NCBI RefSeq assembly: GCF_001702265.1 | Contig: NZ_MAUE01000025.1 | Location: 111,625 to 175,624, forward strand | Source: Pseudomonas aylmerensis | GTDB taxonomy: Bacteria; Pseudomonadota; Gammaproteobacteria; Pseudomonadales; Pseudomonadaceae | Length of the DNA stretch: 64,000 bases | Direction of reading: 5' to 3' | Shown here: positions 56,545 through 62,969 of the stretch, piece after piece | Position numbering within the stretch: the stretch's first letter is position 1 | How the letters are laid out: the number at the start of each line of letters is the position of its first letter | The notes under the pieces: generated by a model | Databases searched by the model: none | The model's input: only the letters and a program-made list of their open reading frames with translations | Told to the model about the DNA's origin: nothing | Translations under genes and position numbers: made by a program

Positions 56545-56671
56545 TGCATTGGAGATCGCTCGGCTGACTACCCCGAGATAGCAGGGTGGCCACCTTTACC
56601 CGAGCCAGAGCGACGAACAACGCGGCTAAGACGGTTTACTCGCCAGCCAGGTTCGAGCGATCTCCAATGCA
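56545..56671. repeat. 18-bp perfect inverted repeat in the non-coding stretch 56481-57021
   Basis: TGCATTGGAGATCGCTCG (56545-56562) is the exact reverse complement of 56654-56671, with 91 bases between. This 540-base stretch has no full gene. As RNA the arms would form an 18-bp stem enclosing a smaller fold; as DNA it may be an unusual protein site. It may be a phage small RNA. Confidence 0.55.
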
Positions 56672-56725
56672 GACTCAATAGGTGACCACTGCCTTCCCAG
56701 CGAGCGAACAACAGGAGATACGGCC

Positions 56726-56815
56726 ATGAAGTAGATCATCGATTTACCCGCGCGGCGTGGCAAGCCTGAAGGCTGCGCCCAACACTCATACAGGCAGCGG
56801 ACAGTAGGTCGTTGA
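56726..56815 (+). pseudogene. 29-codon ORF with amber stop at codon 3
   Basis: AGGAGA (56713-56718) precedes ATG 56726. The frame reads M K stop I I D L P A R R G K P E G C A and continues to TGA at 56813-56815. If codon 3 were CAG instead of TAG the product would be a 29-residue basic peptide. Good ribosome site and coding look suggest a small gene recently lost, or a minimal two-codon regulatory ORF. Confidence 0.35.
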
Positions 56816-56883
56816 TGTCACCGCGCATCGGCCGGGTATCCGGTAGACCACCCCAGCGCACCAGGACAACTTGATGCTGCAAA

Positions 56884-56912
56884 CCCAGGCCGTCGCCAGT
56901 AGCGGGCCTGGG
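56884..56912 (+). ncRNA. hairpin B with loop CGCCAGTAGCG
   Basis: CCCAGGCC (56884-56891) pairs with GGCCTGGG (56905-56912). Inside are a GT bulge, CGC/GCG and the loop CAGTA as in hairpin A. The outer stem differs in four of six positions but still pairs, evidence of compensatory change. It is 110 bases upstream of the gene at 57022. Confidence 0.5.
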
Positions 56913-57021
56913 CCCTCTTCCCCACCTCTATTACGTCAGCACTCCTCCCCCGCGCCCATCGGCAACCAGCGGGAGGCATGAGTGTTGACGAATACAGGTG
57001 AACCAACGAATGGAGTTGACC

Positions 57022-57270
57022 ATGATCCAAAGTCAGCACGCTTACTGCGATGTAGCGCTCGCAATGAATCAGCGCCGCAATATGGCCTTGGCGCTTTGCC
57101 TCGGCCTGGTCGGCTCCAGCGCACCGAAGACGTCGCCGATGTTTCGGGTGATCCCGGCCGGCAATGAGTTCTTCCACGTCGTCGACTCCACTACCGGCAA
57201 GGTGAAAGGGTTTCGCCGCAACCACAACGAAGCTTGTACCCTGGCACGAAGCTTGGAGCGCCCCCGTTGA
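57022..57270 (+). CDS. hypothetical 82-residue early protein
   Basis: ATG 57022 has TGGAG upstream and defines the product MIQSQHAYCDVALAMNQRRN. A PMFRVIPAGNEFFHVVDSTT segment near residue 40 looks like a beta hairpin, ending with a basic helix (VKGFRRNHNEACTLARSLE). This pattern (FRV..G..FHVVD..TGKV.GF) is common in small Pseudomonas phage proteins. Its stop overlaps the next start. Confidence 0.6.
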   Translation: MIQSQHAYCDVALAMNQRRNMALALCLGLVGSSAPKTSPMFRVIPAGNEFFHVVDSTTGKVKGFRRNHNEACTLARSLERPR

Positions 57271-57485
57271 GCCTACAGCAGCGTGACCACGATACCGCCG
57301 TCGGATGGATCAATGCCGAGCTTTCGGAGCTCCGCAAAGAGGTCGGAAAGCCTAACGCTAGTGCTGCAGCACGCTCAGCGATAACCCTGGCGTTCCTTCT
57401 GCGCGTTATCAGCGATACCGAGCAGCGAGAGTTTCAGGCTCGTATCGACGAAATCTACAAGTCCTGCCGCGCAACTGCTGCCTAA
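57267..57485 (+). CDS. hypothetical 72-residue early protein
   Basis: It probably starts at TTG 57267, which overlaps the upstream TGA by four bases (TTGA) and has TTGGAGC upstream. A farther TTG at 57234 would overlap more. The product is helical and charged, MSLQQRDHDTAVGWINAELS, then ELRKEVGKPNASAAARS. No motif known. It is in the early right unit. Confidence 0.5.
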   Translation: MSLQQRDHDTAVGWINAELSELRKEVGKPNASAAARSAITLAFLLRVISDTEQREFQARIDEIYKSCRATAA

Positions 57486-57538
57486 CACGCATTTCAACCA
57501 TCGCCGTCGGTGCCTTCTGGCGCCGCGCCGGAGGCTCT

Positions 57539-58033
57539 ATGTCTCAAGAAAATGAATCCCTCCTATCGGCTGCCGATCTGCGGACGATTGCCCACGCTGC
57601 GCCCACCGCCAAGATCGAGCGCGAAGAGCTTGATTCTGCCCACCGCCAGGCTGAACGCGAGCGCATTGAGCAGCTTGGCGAGTCTGCCGAGATGGTGCTG
57701 GACCTGGAAGCCAGGCTTGCGGCCGCAGTCGATGACCGAAAGCGCGCCCAGGTCGAGGCGAACTTCGCCAAGAAGAAGCTGGAGCAGGTTTTCGAGTCGG
57801 TCAGCACCGCGGTGGGCCGGGATGTTCGCCAGCTCAGCGTCGTGCACCTCGGCATGGCATTGACAGCCAGCCAGTCGAAGCTGGTCACCCTGGCCGGCTA
57901 CATCGACAAGGCGCGGACGCTGGATGACCTGGTAGTGGTTAAGCGGGTGGCCAGCAACCTGGGCGTCATCCAACCGCAGACCATGGCCCAGGCATCTCAG
58001 CTTATGGGCCTGAGCCCCCGGAGAGTCGTATGA
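57539..58033 (+). CDS. hypothetical 164-residue coiled-coil protein
   Basis: This protein has a charged coiled-coil first half (residues 25-90, IEREELDSAHRQAERERIEQ) and a helical second half. No catalytic motif or membrane segment. ATG 57539 lies 53 bases after the previous gene. It lies in front of the recombination genes and may be a scaffold or SSB-interacting factor; that is a guess. Confidence 0.6.
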   Translation: MSQENESLLSAADLRTIAHAAPTAKIEREELDSAHRQAERERIEQLGESAEMVLDLEARLAAAVDDRKRAQVEANFAKKKLEQVFESVSTAVGRDVRQLSVVHLGMALTASQSKLVTLAGYIDKARTLDDLVVVKRVASNLGVIQPQTMAQASQLMGLSPRRVV

Positions 58034-58170
58034 GCCCTGCAATGGCCGCCCAGTTCGACTGGGTGACTGTCGGCGCGTTCTCGCCGGAACGGTTCACCGG
58101 CAACGAGCGCAAAGAGTACGAAGAAGCCGCCCGCCGCATTCAGCGGCAGTGGGACAACCAACCAAGCTGA
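58030..58170 (+). CDS. hypothetical 46-residue protein
   Basis: The ATG overlaps the previous stop (ATGA, 58030-58033). The product MSPAMAAQFDWVTVGAFSPE continues RFTGNERKEYEEAARRIQRQ and ends WDNQPS. It is one stop-to-start coupled gene between the coiled-coil protein and the ATPase. The function is unknown. Confidence 0.6.
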   Translation: MSPAMAAQFDWVTVGAFSPERFTGNERKEYEEAARRIQRQWDNQPS

Positions 58171-58180
58171 GGAAACTCAA

Positions 58181-59047
58181 ATGTTCAAGAAAGCCGAACG
58201 CAAGCAGGCCAAGCTACGGCTGGCACTTGCTGGGCCGTCTGGATCAGGAAAAACCTACTCCGCCCTGCTTCTTGCACAGGGACTGAGCGGTCGCATCGCG
58301 GTACTGGACACCGAGCACGGAAGCGCATCGCTGTACGCGGATCTGGTCGACTTCGACGCAATGGAACTGCACGCTCCCTATTCGCCAGAACGCTACATAG
58401 ACGTGATCACCGCTGCCGAGCAAGCCGGCTATGACACGCTCATCATCGACAGCTATTCCCACGAGTGGACTGGCTCCGGCGGCTGCCTTGAGATCAACGA
58501 GACGGTCGCCCACCAGAAGTTCCGGGGCAATACCTGGGCAGCTTGGAACGAGACAACGCCGCGCCACCGCCGGCTAACAGACAAGATCCTCACCAGCTCA
58601 CTACATATCATCTGCACCATGCGGAGCAAGACGGAAACGGTCCAGGGCGAGGGTAAGAAAATCCTCAAGCTGGGCATGAAGTCCGAGCAGCGCGACGGCA
58701 CCGACTACGAATTCACCGTGGTGCTGGACCTCACCCACGACGGCCACACGGCGACTGCCAGCAAGGACCGTACAAAGCTGTTCGTCCAGCCCGAGCTCAT
58801 AAGCGCCGACACTGGCGCGCGCCTGCTGGCTTGGCTGAATTCTGGCGTCAGTCCTGAGGAGCGCGCCAAGGAGCTGCTGGTGGATGCTTTAGCTGATATT
58901 GCCACAGCCAAGGACATGGCCTCGTTGCAATCGGCGTTCAACGCCGCAAAAGCCATCGCCGTCGGCGTTGACGATCTCGTCCAGCAGGTCGTGGCAGCCA
59001 AAGACAAGCGCAAAAATGAACTCTCCCCACAAAGGCAATCAGCATGA
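58181..59047 (+). CDS. AAA/RecA-fold ATPase, Sak4-like single-strand annealing partner
   Basis: This 288-residue protein has Walker A GPSGSGKT at residues 18-25 and a Walker B-like TLIIDSYSHEW near residue 86. The fold and size match Sak4-type phage recombinases and related NTP-binding proteins, which act with SSB-like partners in single-strand annealing. GAGGAA precedes the ATG. It overlaps the exonuclease gene by four bases, forming a recombination pair as lambda bet-exo. Confidence 0.82.
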   Translation: MFKKAERKQAKLRLALAGPSGSGKTYSALLLAQGLSGRIAVLDTEHGSASLYADLVDFDAMELHAPYSPERYIDVITAAEQAGYDTLIIDSYSHEWTGSGGCLEINETVAHQKFRGNTWAAWNETTPRHRRLTDKILTSSLHIICTMRSKTETVQGEGKKILKLGMKSEQRDGTDYEFTVVLDLTHDGHTATASKDRTKLFVQPELISADTGARLLAWLNSGVSPEERAKELLVDALADIATAKDMASLQSAFNAAKAIAVGVDDLVQQVVAAKDKRKNELSPQRQSA

Positions 59048-59715
59048 CCGCATACATCTTCGACAGCGAAACAACTGGCCTAAACGATCCACACCTAATT
59101 GAGGCGGCATGGCTCCAACTGGAAAGCATCAGCAGCCTCGCGGTTACGGCTGACTTCCTCCAGCGATACAAGCCTGGCAAGCCGATCGAGTTGAGTGCTC
59201 TGGCAACCAGCCACATCCTTGACGAAGAGCTTGCTGGCTTCCATCCGCACACCGACTTCAACTTGCCGAACGATGTTGAATATCTGATCGGGCACAACGT
59301 GGACTACGACTGGCGCGTCATCGGGGAGCCGGACGTCAAGCGCATCTGTACACGAGCACTGAGCTCAAAGCTCTGGCCAGACGCCGACAGCCACACCCAG
59401 TCCGCAATGATCTACCTGCACTACCGCGCCGAAGCGACGGGCCTGCTCCGCAACGCCCACGCAGCGCTGGATGACGTGAAAAATTGTCGGCTGCTGCTGG
59501 TGAAAATTCTCGACCAACTCGCTGCCGATCTTGGGCGACCGGTTAGTGACTGGGAAGAGCTGTGGCAGATATCAGAGGATGCGCGAATCCCCAAAGTCAT
59601 CGGTTTCGGCAAGCACAAAGGAGCCGCCTTTGCTGACCTTCCCAGCGACTATCGGCGCTGGCTCCTGAATCAGTCAGACCTTGACCCATTTGTTCGAAAG
59701 GCGCTAATGCGCTGA
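59044..59715 (+). CDS. DnaQ-like 3'-5' exonuclease (ExoX-like)
   Basis: The 223-residue protein has a DEDD-type nuclease with D7 and E9 in FDSETTG (ExoI), a GHNVDYDWR segment near residue 82 (ExoII) and HAALDDVKNC near residue 138 (ExoIII, DEDDh type). A short C-terminal part (about 180-223) contains FGKHKGAAFADLPSDYRRWL, the DUF3820-like motif seen in ExoX-type proteins. It works with the Sak4-like protein in phage recombination. Confidence 0.87.
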   Translation: MTAYIFDSETTGLNDPHLIEAAWLQLESISSLAVTADFLQRYKPGKPIELSALATSHILDEELAGFHPHTDFNLPNDVEYLIGHNVDYDWRVIGEPDVKRICTRALSSKLWPDADSHTQSAMIYLHYRAEATGLLRNAHAALDDVKNCRLLLVKILDQLAADLGRPVSDWEELWQISEDARIPKVIGFGKHKGAAFADLPSDYRRWLLNQSDLDPFVRKALMR

Positions 59716-59724
59716 GGAGGAATC

Positions 59725-59967
59725 ATGATCAGCAACCACCTAAACCTGGTCGAGCAGCGTCGTGGTGCCGCTTTTGACCTTTCCGAGCAGATTGCCCAGT
59801 ACCTTGCAGCCAACGGAAAGATCGTGCAACTCGAAAGCCCACCGATCAATCCAGACCCCGGCAAGCGTTCGACCAAGATCGACCCCGAGACCATCCTCAA
59901 GCGCCGCAAGCCGCCCATCACCCGGGCCGAGCGTGAAGCGCTGCGCAAACTCGCGGAGGCTTTATGA
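59725..59967 (+). CDS. hypothetical 80-residue early protein
   Basis: The ATG 59725 follows GAGGAA by seven bases. The product opens MISNHLNLVEQRRGAAFDLS and ends in a basic KRRKPPITRAEREALRKLAE helix. The last four bases overlap the next start. No family known to me. It is part of the early right unit. Confidence 0.6.
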   Translation: MISNHLNLVEQRRGAAFDLSEQIAQYLAANGKIVQLESPPINPDPGKRSTKIDPETILKRRKPPITRAEREALRKLAEAL

Positions 59968-60434
59968 GCAAGCGCAAGCCGCACAACCTCAAAGCCCGGA
60001 TTGACCGGTCCTGCCGGTCGCTGCTGGCCGCCAACCACGTCGCAGTGGTGAACATCGACCCGAGTGGCCGCCAGGGCATGATCAACTACAAGTCGCTCAA
60101 GAACATCGCGCCGGGGAAGATTGGCCAGGCCGTATGCGGCATCCCGCACCGGTGGACGATCTACCTCAGCGCCCTCTGCATCGACGCCCGCGGTGACCGA
60201 TACAGCAAGTCAGTGGAGGTGGCGCCCGATGGCGTTTACCTCTCCGACCACCTGGAAGACGTGATCGATCATTGCTACAAGAAGCTGCGCGACGAGGCCA
60301 ATCAAAACCAGATGGTGGCCTCGGGTTGGATTGCCATTCCCGAGGCTATATCACTGGACGAGGCACGCGCCGCGCGCATCTTCGAAGCCGTCGGCGCCTG
60401 GCACCAGGTGAAGGTCGATTCATGCGCCGCATAG
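59964..60434 (+). CDS. hypothetical 156-residue early protein
   Basis: The start overlaps the previous gene by four bases. The product opens MSKRKPHNLKARIDRSCRSL and has an IYLSALCIDARGDRYSKSVE core, with Cys near residues 17, 58 and 71. A basic N-terminus suggests nucleic-acid contact. Homologues in Pseudomonas phages are hypothetical as far as I recall. Confidence 0.65.
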   Translation: MSKRKPHNLKARIDRSCRSLLAANHVAVVNIDPSGRQGMINYKSLKNIAPGKIGQAVCGIPHRWTIYLSALCIDARGDRYSKSVEVAPDGVYLSDHLEDVIDHCYKKLRDEANQNQMVASGWIAIPEAISLDEARAARIFEAVGAWHQVKVDSCAA

Positions 60435-60511
60435 CCCGCACCCAGCAACGCAAACGTCAAACCTGGCTCGCACTGCCGGCCAGCGGAATAGAAGAGGTAG
60501 GCCATGGCTAA
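60422..60511 (+). CDS. basic 29-residue peptide
   Basis: ATG 60422 has AAGGT upstream and overlaps the previous gene by 13 bases; the stop overlaps the next by eight. The product MRRIARTQQRKRQTWLALPA then SGIEEVGHG is very basic in its first half. Phage genomes often code such small peptides, but it may be fortuitous. Confidence 0.4.
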   Translation: MRRIARTQQRKRQTWLALPASGIEEVGHG

Positions 60512-60848
60512 GACTGTGCAGGAACGATCGGCCAAGGCTGCGCAGAAGCGGCTGGCGGTCGCCGAGAAGGAGTTGCGGCACAAGGTCAGGCCGGGCATCG
60601 AGCAGGCCATGGACCGGATCCGCGCCAGAGGCAAAACGCCGATCATCAGCGAAGTCCTGCAGATCGCCATCATGAAGATGGACTTAATGCCAGACGACGA
60701 GTTGATCACCTTCTTGAGCTATCCGCGCCACGAAATCATGATTAGCGAAAACGTGGCGCGAGAACTCCATAATGAGAGCGTGCGAGAACTCAAGCGCAAG
60801 CCAGGTGACGAAATTATTGCTCCCGTAATTGACCAACAAACTCGCTAG
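60504..60848 (+). CDS. hypothetical 114-residue early protein
   Basis: The ATG follows AAGAGGTAGG. The product opens MAKTVQERSAKAAQKRLAVA with a basic helical first half; the centre PIISEVLQIAIMKMDLMPDD is helical. Dyad copy 4 lies in its C-terminal coding part and encodes SENVAR, as does copy 3 in the antirepressor-like gene. DNA contact is possible. It is convergent with the DUF4145 gene, overlapping its end by four bases. Confidence 0.6.
   Translation: MAKTVQERSAKAAQKRLAVAEKELRHKVRPGIEQAMDRIRARGKTPIISEVLQIAIMKMDLMPDDELITFLSYPRHEIMISENVARELHNESVRELKRKPGDEIIAPVIDQQTR
60726..60758. repeat. dispersed dyad, copy 4 (spacer 19)
   Basis: CGCCACG (60726-60732) and CGTGGCG (60752-60758) with 19 bases between, one longer than in the other copies. 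Left flank TCCG and right flank CG- match copy 3. It lies inside the gene at 60504. Confidence 0.55.
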
Positions 60849-61600
60849 CTATGTTTGCCTACTGGTCCTTTTGCTAGATTTATACGTCTAGCAAGCTCTT
60901 GGGCCTTTAAGCGGCTATCGCTGTACAGCTCTTCGAGCAAGAGATTCATAATTTCAAATGCATCCATCGCGTCGGATCGCGTAAGCACTGATCCTGCGTG
61001 ACTACCATGGTTGCCAAGCCACCTAACAGCGTCGAATAACGCTTTAACCCCCTCTTTTTCTGTAGGTAGTTTGTTTATTCGATCCGAAAACCGAAGGAAC
61101 CCACCAGATGCCGTATTAAGGTCGACTTTAAGGTCAGTAAGAATCTCTTCAGCCGCGGCGCGGAGGCTGTTACAGCAAGAGTCTGGCTGTGAAAAAAAAG
61201 ACTCACATGCCGCAACTATTTTCTCCTTGACAAGGTAGGGAGTTTTTTCGGGGCATATCACTATTTTCAAAGGAGGATAAAAGAATCGTGGATTATGGTA
61301 CTCCACCCACTCGGACTCCCATCCACCGTCAGCTCCCACGCAGTGCTCGATCTCAAGCCCGCCGGTCCCAGTAAAGAAGACTACATCTGAGCAAGAAGCG
61401 CATTTGAGCTTACCGCCAAATGTCAGCACGACGCCATCAGGGTCGAATTCATAATCCTGATCTCTCTTCGATGCCTCTGTTACTTGACTATCTAGTTTTC
61501 CAACCAGCTGCAGCGCTCCTGCTTCACAGTACGGGCAGCCATATGCTGGAACATTTGACGTAGCAAAACCATAAATCAGCTGTTGCCTTTTCAATAACAT
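60845..61600 (-). CDS. DUF4145 (HEPN-like) protein
   Basis: This 251-residue protein has an N-terminal zinc-finger-like Cys pair (CPYC residues 22-25) with C67/C70 (KCASCSD) as the second pair. The C-terminal DUF4145 domain (about 130-245) has SLRAAAEEILTDLK and the typical ALFDAVRWLGNHGSHAGS (near residues 187-204), which includes an R-x4-NxxxH-like motif. DUF4145 proteins often sit with restriction and defence genes. It runs on the minus strand against the early unit and its DNA is less GC-rich. An anti-phage role is a hypothesis. Confidence 0.72.
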   Translation of the reverse strand: MLLKRQQLIYGFATSNVPAYGCPYCEAGALQLVGKLDSQVTEASKRDQDYEFDPDGVVLTFGGKLKCASCSDVVFFTGTGGLEIEHCVGADGGWESEWVEYHNPRFFYPPLKIVICPEKTPYLVKEKIVAACESFFSQPDSCCNSLRAAAEEILTDLKVDLNTASGGFLRFSDRINKLPTEKEGVKALFDAVRWLGNHGSHAGSVLTRSDAMDAFEIMNLLLEELYSDSRLKAQELARRINLAKGPVGKHS

Positions 61601-61704
61601 CCCCCACCTCCATGTTTAGGAGGCGAAATAAACCACATACGCCATAAATTCGCCACTATGCAGTTTTCGGACGCGGAGGCTGACAGCCTGACTGGAGATA
61701 ACCC

Positions 61705-62223
61705 ATGGACGATCAGTTCTACCTGCAAGACAGCCGGAACCATGCCTACGTCGGCGACGGGTTGTCGTTCTGGGGCTTTGGCGGCTCCGGATATGTCACC
61801 GATCTGGCCAAGGCACAGGTATCCACCCGGGACGGCGCTTGCGATCACCGCGACACCGACATCCCCGTGGCCAAGGCCATTGCCGCCGTGCGCACTATCA
61901 CCATCAACGCGTCGAGCGAGTCGGAAACCACCGTGGGCGAGACCAGCGCCAGCCGCAGCGCTATGGATCAAATCGAGGCCCGCAGCAAAGAAACCCTGCC
62001 GGTTTCCCTGCAATTCAGCACCGTCCCGTTCGAGGGACTGACTGAGCAAGTGATCACTCTTCGCCTGTCGGTAATCACCAGCGGCACGCAGCCAGTGCTC
62101 AAGCTGCGTTGGGTTGGCGAAGAGGTCCAGCGCGAAGACATCGCCCAGGAATTCAAAGCTGCGCTGCAAAGCAATATTGGTGAAGCCGATGTGTTGTCGC
62201 TGGGCAGTTTCGACACGAAGTAA
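61705..62223 (+). CDS. hypothetical 172-residue phage protein
   Basis: ATG 61705 follows GGAGATAA. The product opens MDDQFYLQDSRNHAYVGDGL, has SFWGFGGSGYVTDLAKAQVS next, and is beta-rich in the second half (VITLRLSVITSGTQPVLKLR). No Cys except one and no catalytic motif known. Such proteins are frequent in this early place of Pseudomonas phages. A weak GGCGCT/AGCGCC hairpin follows the stop at 62243-62258. Confidence 0.6.
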   Translation: MDDQFYLQDSRNHAYVGDGLSFWGFGGSGYVTDLAKAQVSTRDGACDHRDTDIPVAKAIAAVRTITINASSESETTVGETSASRSAMDQIEARSKETLPVSLQFSTVPFEGLTEQVITLRLSVITSGTQPVLKLRWVGEEVQREDIAQEFKAALQSNIGEADVLSLGSFDTK

Positions 62224-62314
62224 TCTTTTTGGCTGGACTGAGGGCGCTTGCGAGCGCCTGACCTTTTATCCAGAGGAAAGCCCGTTTTTTTCCAGACTGC
62301 GGTAGCCACAGATA

Positions 62315-62920
62315 CTAAGCTTTTTCAAAGTTTGGCCAATAGAAGTCTATTATCTCAGTCTGCCCGGCGACATTCAGACAAAGCACCTCTAACTCTTGCT
62401 CAACAAAATTTTCCGCTAGCACGTACTCTTCTATCCTTTTTGAAATATTTATTACCGCGGCCAAGATATGATTATGTGCGATAACCAAATCATAATCTCC
62501 GAGTTCATGAACAGGGATAAGCCCCATAGATTTCACAGACGATTTAAATATTTCTGAATAACCAGTGTTCCAGCCCAACTTGAAATCCCGCTTGAGCTCA
62601 TAGGTCTCGAGCGCGTCCCTCACACCTCGTGCGTGATCTACGGCGTGCTTAACTACAGCGAAAAATGCTTTAAACTTCTGTTCAGAAACTATTGATCTCT
62701 GCTCTTCCTGGCGTTTGACCTGAATATTACTTATTGCAAAAGCGCCCAAAATCGCGGCTATCGAACCAATCGCTTGAACCCAGCTTGCTATCTCTGAGCT
62801 ATTAAGATGGAACACCCTAATTAATAACCACACAACAAATATAAAACTCCCTGCCAGTACAAAATTCTGTACCGAAACCAGCGGCTTAAACAGCGCCTTT
62901 CCGTAATCGTTAAGCATCAT
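62315..62920 (-). CDS. membrane protein with coiled coil, moron
   Basis: The protein has 201 residues from ATG 62918-62920; the longer frame lacks a site and overlaps the methyltransferase start. Two membrane segments (about residues 17-34 and 45-63) precede a charged helical part (KRQEEQRSIVSEQKFKAFFA near residue 72). The DNA is AT-rich. It is on the minus strand between early genes on the plus strand, so it is separately transcribed. A membrane exclusion role is possible but not shown. Confidence 0.6.
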   Translation of the reverse strand: MMLNDYGKALFKPLVSVQNFVLAGSFIFVVWLLIRVFHLNSSEIASWVQAIGSIAAILGAFAISNIQVKRQEEQRSIVSEQKFKAFFAVVKHAVDHARGVRDALETYELKRDFKLGWNTGYSEIFKSSVKSMGLIPVHELGDYDLVIAHNHILAAVINISKRIEEYVLAENFVEQELEVLCLNVAGQTEIIDFYWPNFEKA

Positions 62921-62969
62921 CCATTTCCCCCACGTGTCCGATCGACAAATATACTCGGCGAGGATCCCT

